Below are positions 1 to 6,036 of a stretch of 8,182 nucleotides of DNA, piece by piece. Below the pieces are notes generated by a model that was not told the DNA's origin, searched no databases, and was given only the letters and a program-made list of their open reading frames with translations. The position numbers and the translations under genes were made by a program. This stretch comes from Candidatus Aegiribacteria sp. (lineage in GTDB: Bacteria > Fermentibacterota > Fermentibacteria > Fermentibacterales > JCC-6): the NCBI GenBank assembly GCA_030600975.1, contig JAUVUL010000053.1, positions 1 through 8,182 of the forward strand, given 5' to 3'. The stretch's first letter is position 1. Each line of letters opens with the position of its first letter.

Positions 1-273
1 ATGGATGATGATGATCACATTTTCAGTGAGGAAACTGCCGTACCTTCACGGAAAGGTGAATTTACAGATACTGCCAGGTACATAAATATGGTAGAGTCGG
101 CTCAGACGGTTGACCGCCAGATTGAAGCACTTAAACAGGCAGTCGCCGATAGAATTGAACAGCTTGAGAGAAAGAACGCCGATTCTAGAGAGATAGATAA
201 ACTTAGGTTCGCATTAGCATTTCTGATTGAAGGTAAACTCGAATCAGCCATGCTCGCTTTGAGACCTGATTGA
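1..273 (+). CDS. Small protein of unknown function, possibly 5'-truncated by the window edge
   Basis: I do not recognise this 90-residue protein. It begins with an acidic run (MDDDDH) and is otherwise mostly charged, with a probable amphipathic helix or short coiled coil around residues 33-62 (DRQIEALKQA, RIEQLERKN). A more hydrophobic helix follows near the C-terminus (residues 67-87). It has no cysteines, signal peptide or membrane segment. The first base of the window is the A of the ATG, so no ribosome binding site can be inspected and the true start may lie upstream. It ends with TGA 36 bases before the next gene, in the same direction, so it probably belongs to the hydrogenase operon. 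It could be the tail of a longer protein or a small helical accessory protein. No function is assigned. Confidence 0.6.
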   Translation: MDDDDHIFSEETAVPSRKGEFTDTARYINMVESAQTVDRQIEALKQAVADRIEQLERKNADSREIDKLRFALAFLIEGKLESAMLALRPD

Positions 274-299
274 GATGATCTTCATTAAAGCATTAACCT

Positions 300-307
300 G
301 GGAGGAA
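300..307 (+). promoter_or_regulatory. Strong Shine-Dalgarno site for the 161-residue V4R-like protein
   Basis: GGGAGGAA lies just before the ATG at 310. It is one of the strongest ribosome binding sites in the window and fixes that start. The 36-base gap before the ATG holds no hairpin or promoter that I can support. Confidence 0.75.
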
Positions 308-309
308 TT

Positions 310-795
310 ATGACGGAACGATTAGAGCGTCTTCATGGTGTAGCGTACCTGCTGGGTGCCCTGGCACATGCGTCTGAAAAGAATCTGGGCCAGAGCAGCC
401 ACTCGATATGTATGCTGGCGGGCAAGAAATTCGGCAGGGAGGCTGTTGAAGATGTTGAACAGACAGATGACCCGGAGAAAGCTGTTGAACTGCTTAAAGC
501 CGCGCTTGAAAAACGGGGAATAGTCTGGGATTTTGAACCTTTCAAAGGTGAGCATGATGAACTTCTGGAGAAACGGGACGGAGCGGAGGTTATGAGGCTT
601 GTTTTTCGAACCTGCATGGTCAGAAACGCCCTTTTCCGCTACGCGCATGAGCAGAAGGAATCCATGTGCTATATGGCTCATGGAGTGTTCGCGGGAGCGA
701 TGGAGAAGGTTATGCCCGGTAAAAAAGTTAATCTTGAGATCCTGCATGCAGGTCCCAATGCCTGCCTGAAGGAAATGATTCTGGAGGATGCATGA
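310..795 (+). CDS. V4R-like cysteine-containing accessory protein of the hydrogenase operon
   Basis: This is a 161-residue soluble protein without signal peptide or membrane segment. The C-terminal part (about residues 100-157) has a cysteine, a Cys-Tyr followed by a small-residue helix (MCYMAHGVFAGAM, C120), then a glutamate strand and a Gly-x3-Cys near the end (C152). This layout resembles V4R (4-vinyl-reductase) domains and related small-molecule or metal-binding domains of ArsR-type regulators and ATC hydrolases. C102, C120 and C152 are candidate ligands. The N-terminal half (LLGALAH, LGQSS, LAGKKFG) also matches the region after the ferredoxin part of the gene at 3148, which points to duplication of one domain. 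A strong Shine-Dalgarno site sets the start. The stop overlaps the hydrogenase small-subunit start, so the two are translationally coupled. It could be an assembly factor, a redox or ligand sensor, or an extra subunit. The gene call is firm; the family assignment is tentative. Confidence 0.8.
   Translation: MTERLERLHGVAYLLGALAHASEKNLGQSSHSICMLAGKKFGREAVEDVEQTDDPEKAVELLKAALEKRGIVWDFEPFKGEHDELLEKRDGAEVMRLVFRTCMVRNALFRYAHEQKESMCYMAHGVFAGAMEKVMPGKKVNLEILHAGPNACLKEMILEDA
783..787 (+). promoter_or_regulatory. Shine-Dalgarno GGAGG inside the preceding gene, serving the hydrogenase small subunit
   Basis: GGAGG lies within the last codons of the upstream gene, 4 bases before the ATG at 792 and 7 bases before a second in-frame ATG at 795. 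The second ATG has the more usual spacing, so the mature start may be one codon later than annotated. Confidence 0.7.
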
Positions 796-1706
796 TGAAA
801 ACCAGAATTTCAACCGAGTGGCTATCAGGATGTTCAGGATGCCATGTTGCCGTGGTAGATCTTCATGATAAACTCCTGAACCTGCTTGAAGATGTGGAGT
901 TCGTGCGTATTCCTGTGCTCATGGATGAGAAGGGATATCCTGAAGCTGATGTGGGATTAGTTGAGGGAGCCATTAGAAGTGAACATGACAGGAAGGCTCT
1001 CCTCCGAATGAGGGAGACCTGCAAAACACTGGTGGCCTTCGGTACATGCGCCGTATATGGCGGTCCATCCGGTATCGGATGGCTCTACGGGAAAGATACC
1101 ATTCTGAAGAAGATATACACTGATACCGTAACTGCGTCAGGTGATGGAAAGTTTCCCGAAGGGGCACCCGAGCTGGAACAGAGTGTTATTCCTCTGAATG
1201 AAGTTGTAGATATAGATTTCTACATTCCAGGCTGCCCTCCTCATCCATATTTCATTGCCGTTGCGTTAAAGACTCTTCTGGGAGCTTCTGTACCTGCCAT
1301 ATCAATGAAAACCGTCTGTTCCGCTTGCAACCGGCGAATGGAGAAACGTGAAGGAGTGAAGCTTCAGCGTGGGATGAGTGCCGCTCCTGAGGAAGATGTA
1401 TGCTTTCTGAGCCAGGGAGTCATCTGCCTTGGGTCGGTAACACTTGACCGATGCCAGGCGCAGTGTCCCAACAAAGGAATCGCATGCGCTGGATGTGCGG
1501 GTCCCTCCATTGATCTCATTACCGAACCACATCTGGATATTCGAACCATGATCGCCAAAAGAATGAGTATGCTCACCGGAATAGACCGCAGTGAGATACT
1601 GGATTATATGGAAAAAGAAGCGAAAACATTCTACTCTTACGCTCTCTCTTCACCGATAATCTACAAAAAGCCCACAGTTGAGATCAGGGAGTGGACGTTA
1701 AATTGA
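792..1706 (+). CDS. [NiFe]-hydrogenase small subunit, group 3, MvhG/FrhG-like
   Basis: This is the electron-transfer subunit that carries electrons between the Ni-Fe site of the large subunit and a partner protein. The N-terminal domain (about residues 6-165) is the NuoB/20-kDa-type fold. Its proximal [4Fe-4S] ligands are C14 and C17 (SGCSGCH), C86 (GTCAVYGG) and C148 (PGCPPHP). The C-terminal part has eight further cysteines (C176, C179, C204, C212, C221, C225, C232, C235; for example CSAC, CQAQCP and CAGC), enough for two more [4Fe-4S] clusters, as in MvhG and FrhG. At 304 residues it is much longer than the roughly 180-residue HoxY, which argues for an MvhG/FrhG/HydD-like type. It has no twin-arginine signal, so the enzyme is cytoplasmic. 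The gene overlaps the preceding one by four bases and is followed 38 bases later by the large subunit. Family assignment is firm; the subgroup (3b, 3c or 3d) is not settled. Confidence 0.95.
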   Translation: MMKTRISTEWLSGCSGCHVAVVDLHDKLLNLLEDVEFVRIPVLMDEKGYPEADVGLVEGAIRSEHDRKALLRMRETCKTLVAFGTCAVYGGPSGIGWLYGKDTILKKIYTDTVTASGDGKFPEGAPELEQSVIPLNEVVDIDFYIPGCPPHPYFIAVALKTLLGASVPAISMKTVCSACNRRMEKREGVKLQRGMSAAPEEDVCFLSQGVICLGSVTLDRCQAQCPNKGIACAGCAGPSIDLITEPHLDIRTMIAKRMSMLTGIDRSEILDYMEKEAKTFYSYALSSPIIYKKPTVEIREWTLN

Positions 1707-1731
1707 ACCACAGTTAAATCGAAGTATGATT

Positions 1732-1737
1732 AAGAGG
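1732..1737 (+). promoter_or_regulatory. Shine-Dalgarno site of the hydrogenase large subunit
   Basis: AAGAGG ends 7 bases before the ATG at 1745, a standard spacing. The 38-base gap between the two hydrogenase subunit genes contains nothing else I can support. Confidence 0.7.
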
Positions 1738-1744
1738 TTGAACT

Positions 1745-3151
1745 ATGAAAACAAAGGTAATTGTTGATCCGGTAACTAGAATAGAGGGTCACGCCAGGAT
1801 AGTTCTGGATATAAACGATTCGGGTAATGTGTCGAGCGGACATTTGCAGGTTCTTGAAATAAGAGGATTCGAGAAACTGCTTGAGGGGATGGAGCTTTTC
1901 AAGCTTCCCCTTATAACCGGTCGGATATGCGGCGTATGCCCTGCTGCGCACCACCTGGCATCTGTGACTGCTATAGAGAACGGTCTAAAAGTAAAAATTC
2001 CATCCGATGCAAAGCTGCTCAGGGAACTGATGTATCTGGGCCACATTCTTCATTCTCATGCGCTCAGCACATTCGTGCTCACAGGTCCTGATGTTCTTGT
2101 GGGAATCGGAGCTAAACCTGCGGACCGTAATGTTCTTTCCCTGTTGAACATGGCGCCGGAGATCGTTAAAAAAGTACTTAGATTGAGAAGCATCGGTCAG
2201 AAGATCGTTGAGATAGTTGGAGGCAGGGGTGTTCACCCTGTAACATCCGTACCCGGAGGACAGGCTTCCCGGCCGGATGCAGATGAAACCACAAAAATAG
2301 GGCTGTGGAGTGTAGAAGCTGGTTCCCTTGTAAAGGAACTCGCGGATGTTCTCAGGAAGAAGCTGGATAACATCTCAGATCTCAGAGAGATAGCAGAGAT
2401 TCCCTTTCATTCTGTAGCACTTTCCGATAACGGAAAGGTAACATACATGCAGAATGTCTGTAAAGCTCTTGATCCTTCAGGAGAAGAAGAAAGAACCTTT
2501 ACTGTGGATGATTACGCGGACAACCTGGTTGAACATCCAATGCAGGGCTCTTATATGAGGTCAGTCAGGCTTAAATCCGGAAAAGAGGAGAAGAATTACT
2601 TCGTCGGTCCACTTGCAAGGCTCAATGTGAATAGCAGTTTTTCAACACCTAAAGCCGACAAACTGCTTTCCAATTTCAGGAGCGGAGGCAGCCCAAGACT
2701 CTCTGCAATCGATTATCTTGAAGCCAGACTCATAGAGATGACGTATTGTACCGAGAGAATCACTGAAATCTGCGGAGGGGAACTGGGAGATGGGCCGATA
2801 ATCACCGATGCTTCTCCGGCGGGAGGCCGTTTCAGAGGTATAATAGAAGCTCCCAGAGGCATACTGATTCATGATTACGAAGCTGATGATGATGGCAAAA
2901 TTACCAGTGCGAATCTTATCGTCGCAACACAGAACAACTACGATGCCATCGATTTCGCGATTACTGCCCTTGCAAGGCACTTCAAACAATCAGGTGATGA
3001 TAACATTCTGATGAACGGCGCCGAATTCGCACTCAGATGTTTTGACCCATGCCTTGCCTGTGCTACCCATACGGCAGGCAGCATGCCCATGGAAATCGAT
3101 CTCAGGAGAAACGGCAGAACCTTCAGAGTACTCAGAAGAGAGGGCAAATGA
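1745..3151 (+). CDS. [NiFe]-hydrogenase large (catalytic) subunit, group 3, HoxH/MvhA-like
   Basis: This is the catalytic subunit, which splits or forms H2 at a Ni-Fe(CN)2CO centre in the cytoplasm. It opens with DPVTRIEGHA (residues 8-17), typical of the family. The first cysteine pair is in GRICGVCP (C62, C65) and the second in DPCLACATH (C436, C439, with H442), so all four nickel/iron thiolate ligands are present. Further HoxH-like blocks are RGFEKLLEG (40-48), SHALS near residue 106 and the GGRGVHP/VPGG region near 158-172. The length of 468 residues is normal for group 3. A 26-residue tail follows H442 and would be removed by the protease encoded at 3873. The last four bases overlap the ferredoxin gene. 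Nothing looks truncated or inactivated. The electron acceptor cannot be deduced from this subunit alone. Confidence 0.96.
   Translation: MKTKVIVDPVTRIEGHARIVLDINDSGNVSSGHLQVLEIRGFEKLLEGMELFKLPLITGRICGVCPAAHHLASVTAIENGLKVKIPSDAKLLRELMYLGHILHSHALSTFVLTGPDVLVGIGAKPADRNVLSLLNMAPEIVKKVLRLRSIGQKIVEIVGGRGVHPVTSVPGGQASRPDADETTKIGLWSVEAGSLVKELADVLRKKLDNISDLREIAEIPFHSVALSDNGKVTYMQNVCKALDPSGEEERTFTVDDYADNLVEHPMQGSYMRSVRLKSGKEEKNYFVGPLARLNVNSSFSTPKADKLLSNFRSGGSPRLSAIDYLEARLIEMTYCTERITEICGGELGDGPIITDASPAGGRFRGIIEAPRGILIHDYEADDDGKITSANLIVATQNNYDAIDFAITALARHFKQSGDDNILMNGAEFALRCFDPCLACATHTAGSMPMEIDLRRNGRTFRVLRREGK
3071..3148 (+). other. Predicted cleaved C-terminal peptide of the hydrogenase large subunit
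   Basis: These codons encode the 26 residues (443-468) after the conserved histidine of DPCLACATH. In maturing [NiFe]-hydrogenases an endopeptidase cuts after this His (or Arg) once nickel is inserted. The tail is basic and starts TAGSMP. Its presence together with a protease gene in the same operon indicates nickel-dependent maturation. The cut site is inferred from the family. Confidence 0.8.
3139..3144 (+). promoter_or_regulatory. Shine-Dalgarno site of the ferredoxin/V4R-like fusion gene
   Basis: AGAGGG lies inside the end of the large-subunit gene, 3 bases before ATG 3148 and 6 bases before an adjacent in-frame ATG at 3151. It supports a start here rather than at the in-frame ATG at 3049, which would lie inside the large-subunit gene and precede the ferredoxin domain with unrelated sequence. 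Confidence 0.6.
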
Positions 3152-3876
3152 TGATAAAGATAATAATAGATGAAGATGCATGCGTAGGATGCGAACTTTG
3201 CGTCGATGAATGCCCTACGGATGTTTTCGAATTCAACGAGGAAAAGCGGATACCGGAAGTTGTCCGGGAAAAGGAGTGTTTCGGTTGTCTCAGCTGCAGT
3301 GAAATATGCCCTGCCACTGCGATTACTCACGAGGATATCTTACATTCGGAAGAGTACTACCATGATGAGGAGAATCTCAAACTGGCTTCCAGACTGGCAG
3401 TTGATGTACCTCTTCCCCTTGTACCATCCGATAACAAACATAGAAAAGCAGCACTTGAGGATCTGGGTATAAGACTGCTTGCGGTAGCTTCGATATTCCG
3501 CCAGACACTTGGAGGAAGTCTTCCCGCGGTTGGCACCATGGCCGGGAGAACGCTTGCCACACAGCTTCCAAGGTACAGGATTCCCGAATCCTTCCAGGAA
3601 GCACTTGATATTGTAGTGCAGCAATTCACTCCGGCATGGAATATTAAACCTGATTACGATGGAGGCTCGAAACTTAACATGCAAGTCAAGAATTGCTTTA
3701 TCCGTGAGCTTTGCAAAGAGGAGGGGATAGAGCTCGGGGGAGACCTGTGTATACTGTTTTATAATTACCTGGCAGGATACGCTGGAAAGCTTGGAAATGC
3801 TCGTCTGAAGCTTATTAAATCATCTCCCGGCATTAAGGAATGCAAGTACGATGTTGAGGTATTCGTTAAAAAATGA
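3148..3876 (+). CDS. 2[4Fe-4S] ferredoxin fused to a V4R-like domain
   Basis: This 242-residue protein probably shuttles electrons to or from the hydrogenase. Residues 1-60 form a bacterial-type dicluster ferredoxin with CVGCELCVDECP (C12, C15, C18, C22) and CFGCLSCSEICP (C44, C47, C50, C54), all eight ligands intact. After a linker, residues 102-238 form a second domain with C183, C201 and C232 spaced C-x17-C-x30-C. This closely parallels C102, C120 and C152 of the protein encoded at 310. Shared short blocks include LG-x-S and AG near residues 121-133 (LGGSLPAVGTMAG). The start at 3148 is chosen because the ferredoxin domain begins at once, a Shine-Dalgarno site is present, and the ATGA overlap matches the operon style; ATG 3151 is equally possible. 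A four-base overlap joins it to the protease gene. The ferredoxin part is certain; the role of the second domain is unknown. Confidence 0.92.
   Translation: MMIKIIIDEDACVGCELCVDECPTDVFEFNEEKRIPEVVREKECFGCLSCSEICPATAITHEDILHSEEYYHDEENLKLASRLAVDVPLPLVPSDNKHRKAALEDLGIRLLAVASIFRQTLGGSLPAVGTMAGRTLATQLPRYRIPESFQEALDIVVQQFTPAWNIKPDYDGGSKLNMQVKNCFIRELCKEEGIELGGDLCILFYNYLAGYAGKLGNARLKLIKSSPGIKECKYDVEVFVKK
3451..3861 (+). other. Second copy of the V4R-like cysteine domain, fused to the ferredoxin
   Basis: Residues 102-238 of the ferredoxin fusion align by eye with residues 7-157 of the protein at 310-795. They share LG-x-S, an AG pair at the same offset, a W-x-[IF]-x-P block (WNIKP versus WDFEP), a Cys followed two residues later by Arg, and the cysteine spacing. 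The alignment was made by eye, without a score. Confidence 0.65.
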
Positions 3877-4397
3877 TAGCTGATCAACACATTGTATACC
3901 CGCTGGGTATAATAGGTGTCGGCAACACTCTGGCAGGAGATGATGGTGCCGGAAATGCCGTTGTGAGCAGGCTTAAGGAGAAGTATCCTGACAGGATGGA
4001 TATCTATCTGTACAATCTCGAGACCGATCCCCTGGAATTGTGGGATATACTACCTTCCGCGAAGAGGTTTATCTTCGTGGATGCCGTTGCAGGGAAACCT
4101 GCCGGCAGGCTTGTTGCTGTAAAGAATAGAGGAATGAGAAGAGCCTGGGCACCGTCTCTTCACAACATGGATCTGCCCACAGTAATAAGGCAACTGTGCC
4201 GCCTTCGGCAGGATGATGAACCAGAATGGAATATCTGGGGAGTTACCATCGATATTCCCGATCATTTCCAGGAAGGTCTATCCGTAGAAGTATCTGAAGC
4301 TGTGGAGAACCTTGTTGAGATATTGTCAGAAAGAATTGAATCGGAAGACTACAGCATAGAAGCACCGATTGTCTTTGAACAATTTGAGAATACGTGA
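3873..4397 (+). CDS. Hydrogenase maturation endopeptidase (HyaD/HycI/HoxW family)
   Basis: This 174-residue enzyme removes the C-terminal peptide of the large subunit after nickel insertion, letting the active site close. It has the family signature GVGNTLAGDDGAG (residues 15-27). The expected nickel-sensing ligands are D24 (matching Glu16 of E. coli HybD), D70 in IFVDAVAG, and H97 in SLHNMDLP. The length is normal, with an acidic C-terminal tail of about 20 residues that may be lineage-specific. The ATG overlaps the ferredoxin stop as ATGA. The nearest purine-rich site (GAGG, 3855-3858) is too far away, so translation probably depends on coupling to the upstream gene. Its natural substrate is the large subunit encoded at 1745. 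Assignment is confident. Confidence 0.93.
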   Translation: MIADQHIVYPLGIIGVGNTLAGDDGAGNAVVSRLKEKYPDRMDIYLYNLETDPLELWDILPSAKRFIFVDAVAGKPAGRLVAVKNRGMRRAWAPSLHNMDLPTVIRQLCRLRQDDEPEWNIWGVTIDIPDHFQEGLSVEVSEAVENLVEILSERIESEDYSIEAPIVFEQFENT

Positions 4398-4402
4398 TAA
4401 GA

Positions 4403-4407
4403 AAGGA
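4403..4407 (+). promoter_or_regulatory. Shine-Dalgarno site deciding the start of the cyclic-nucleotide-binding protein
   Basis: AAGGA ends 7 bases before ATG 4415. An in-frame GTG at 4394 overlaps the protease stop (GTGA) and would add seven residues, but it has no ribosome binding site of its own. ATG 4415 is therefore preferred. Confidence 0.65.
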
Positions 4408-4414
4408 AAGTTCT

Positions 4415-4927
4415 ATGGATCGTGATAATAGTATCTTTGCACCTGTGAATTTCCTGGAAGAGGGGAATTTCGTTGATGCCTGCAGTTCACGTAACGCGGA
4501 AGAACAGGAAGTAATAATCGACCAGGGGTCCTTCAGCAATGACCTGTTCATTATCAAGAGTGGTCGTTTCGTGGTGAGTGATTCCAAGGGTGAAGAATTT
4601 GTTCTTGCAGCACTTGTCGAAGGTGATGTGTTTGGTGAAATGGCCTTTTTCAAAAGCGGAATAAGATCGGCCACGGTAACCTGTGTCTCCCCCGGTGAGG
4701 TTCTCTTTATAAGCAGGGATTCTTTCGCAGAACTGTACAAGAAGTATCCCGATCTGGGAATGCGGATTATGTGTACTCTGGCAGGAATGCTTTCAGACAG
4801 GCTTAAGCATGCTGACGCGACGCTCAGCCTTCTATCGGATGACAGCGAACTGAGACAGCGTTACGAAATTCGCAGGCTTATAAGGGAATTGAAGGTATCG
4901 GTTCACAAGCTTCGCAATGAGGTTTAA
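4415..4927 (+). CDS. Stand-alone cyclic-nucleotide-binding (Crp-like sensor) domain protein
   Basis: This 170-residue protein consists of one cNMP-binding beta-barrel domain (about residues 12-125) and a charged helical C-terminus (about 126-170). The phosphate-binding cassette is recognisable as GEMAFFKSGIRSAT (residues 74-87). The usual glutamate (E75) and arginine (R84) are kept, so cAMP or cGMP binding is plausible. No helix-turn-helix or catalytic domain follows, unlike Crp/Fnr regulators, so it is unlikely to bind DNA by itself. The C-terminal helices (RRLIRELKVSVHKLRNEV) may mediate dimerisation or binding to another protein. It follows the protease gene by 17 bases and is probably the last gene of the hydrogenase operon. 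It may tune hydrogenase activity or partner binding; this is inference. GTG 4394 is an alternative start. Confidence 0.88.
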   Translation: MDRDNSIFAPVNFLEEGNFVDACSSRNAEEQEVIIDQGSFSNDLFIIKSGRFVVSDSKGEEFVLAALVEGDVFGEMAFFKSGIRSATVTCVSPGEVLFISRDSFAELYKKYPDLGMRIMCTLAGMLSDRLKHADATLSLLSDDSELRQRYEIRRLIRELKVSVHKLRNEV

Positions 4928-4979
4928 GAAGCTGATTGAAACATCCATGTATCTTCTGATTCTCAGGTTGGTACTCTAA

Positions 4980-5045
4980 ATGCACAGATTCTATACAGTC
5001 TGCTTTTTCTTCTTTCTTTCAGGGATTTTTCTGACGCTCAGCTGC
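4980..5045 (+). other. Signal peptide with probable lipobox, cleavage before C22
   Basis: The first 21 residues have a short basic N-region (His-Arg), a phenylalanine-rich hydrophobic core and LTLS before C22. A serine follows the cysteine, and the next residues are polar (SSQKEPYPDS), as in a lipoprotein tether. The threonine at -3 is less common than leucine, so a plain signal peptidase I substrate remains possible. Confidence 0.7.
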
Positions 5046-5954
5046 AGCAGTCAGAAAGAGCCGTATCCGGATTCATTGGATGTAACTATCAGTGCGGGGG
5101 TTAATCCCTGGAGAATCTGCTGCCTTCCAGGTGGCGATTATGTGTATATTTCAAATGAAATAAGTAATGATATTTCCGTCGTAAGAACCTCGGACAACAC
5201 AGTTGTAGATACAGTTCCAGTAGGGGATTGTCCCAAGGGCATCTGTTCACTTCCCTCAGGTGAATATATCTATGTTGCATGCATTGATGCCGATGAAGTA
5301 AGGATTATCCGTACCCTGGACAACAGTGTTGTGGATACGGTTCAGGTTGGAGATGGTCCTGTTGAAATATGCGTCATTCCTTCAGGTGATCACGTTTATG
5401 TGACCAACTGGTACGGTGCCAGTGTATCCGTTATACGAACTTCGGATAACACGGTTGTGGATACCATAGAATTGTGTGAGGGAGCCAACGGAATCTGTTC
5501 CCTGGCATCGGGAATGTATCTGTATGCAGCCTGCAGAGGCGGAGATGGTGGAGGTAGAGTTTTTGTGATAGAAACCGCCCGCAACTCTGTGGTTGACACT
5601 GTAACTGCCGGATCAGTACCTTTCAGTCTGTGCGCCCATCCGTCAGGTGCTTACGTCTATGTTACAAATAGATTCAGTGACAATATCTATGTTATAAATA
5701 CAGCTGAAAACTCCATTTCAGATACCATCAGTACAGGTGTCAGCCCTGATGGAATATGTATTCTCCCTAGAGGTGATTACCTGTACGTGAGTAACGTTGA
5801 AAGCAACGATGTACATGTGATACGAACCTCCGATAATACTCCTGTGGATACTCTGGGTGTGGGTTGCTGTCCCAGGGGACTCTGCATTCTACCGTCGGGA
5901 CAGTCGGTTTATGTAACCAACCGCGGCGATGGCAGCGTATGTGTACTGAAATAA
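4980..5954 (+). CDS. Seven-bladed YVTN-type beta-propeller, probable lipoprotein
   Basis: This 324-residue exported protein starts with a positively charged residue and a hydrophobic stretch (residues 7-21, CFFFFLSGIFLTLS). C22 follows, in a lipobox-like LTLSC, so signal peptidase II processing and lipid anchoring are likely, though the -3 residue (Thr) is atypical. Residues 35-324 are seven repeats of about 42 residues with the pattern VDTVxVGxxPxGICxLPSGxYxYVxN...VxVIRTSDNTV. This corresponds to a complete propeller of the YVTN/NHL-like class. Such proteins usually serve as binding scaffolds at the cell surface or in the periplasm; no catalytic residues are evident. Every blade has a cysteine at the same position. 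The gene starts 52 bases after the cNMP-binding gene with only a weak ribosome binding site, so it may be a separate unit. The ligand is unknown. Confidence 0.9.
   Translation: MHRFYTVCFFFFLSGIFLTLSCSSQKEPYPDSLDVTISAGVNPWRICCLPGGDYVYISNEISNDISVVRTSDNTVVDTVPVGDCPKGICSLPSGEYIYVACIDADEVRIIRTLDNSVVDTVQVGDGPVEICVIPSGDHVYVTNWYGASVSVIRTSDNTVVDTIELCEGANGICSLASGMYLYAACRGGDGGGRVFVIETARNSVVDTVTAGSVPFSLCAHPSGAYVYVTNRFSDNIYVINTAENSISDTISTGVSPDGICILPRGDYLYVSNVESNDVHVIRTSDNTPVDTLGVGCCPRGLCILPSGQSVYVTNRGDGSVCVLK
5082..5951 (+). repeat. Seven degenerate tandem repeats of about 126 bp encoding propeller blades
   Basis: Seven coding repeats begin near residues 35, 76, 118, 160, 205, 247 and 289 of the propeller protein. 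Their hallmarks are SDNT or similar followed by V-DT, then P-x2-[IL]C and PSG, then YVYV-N. Repeat 4 is longer because of a glycine-rich insert (GGDGGG). Nucleotide identity between copies is partial, so they are old duplications kept by selection rather than a recent array. Confidence 0.85.
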
Positions 5955-6036
5955 ACCATTCTGAATCGGTGAATCCAGCAGAGATCATTACTCGGTACTG
6001 GACATCAGCGACGTTCTCAATTAGTAAGTAATCAGT
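5955..6036 (+). other. Short intergenic gap without a recognisable terminator
   Basis: These 82 bases separate the propeller gene from the signalling gene. I see no GC-rich hairpin followed by a T run. TAG and TAA in tandem (6022-6027) close the reading frame of the next gene upstream of its ATG, which limits that protein's start to 6037 or later. Confidence 0.5.

Noticed and set aside
322..813. Long open frame on the minus strand (about 163 codons) opposite the V4R-like gene
   Set aside because: It lies entirely antisense to a well-supported gene with a strong ribosome binding site, has no recognisable domain, and breaks the single-strand operon layout.
3049..3147. Upstream in-frame ATG that would extend the ferredoxin fusion by 33 residues
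   Set aside because: The extension lies inside the large-subunit C-terminus, resembles no ferredoxin sequence, and lacks a ribosome binding site; ATG 3148 or 3151 has one.
4928..4979. Possible promoter or terminator between the cNMP-binding and propeller genes
   Set aside because: TTGAAA at 4936 has no matching -10 box at the right spacing, and there is no hairpin with a T run.
5999..6027. Possible sigma-70 promoter (TGGACA, then TAGTAA 17 bases later)
   Set aside because: The -10 box matches only three of six bases, and transcription would start almost at the ATG, leaving little leader; chance cannot be excluded.
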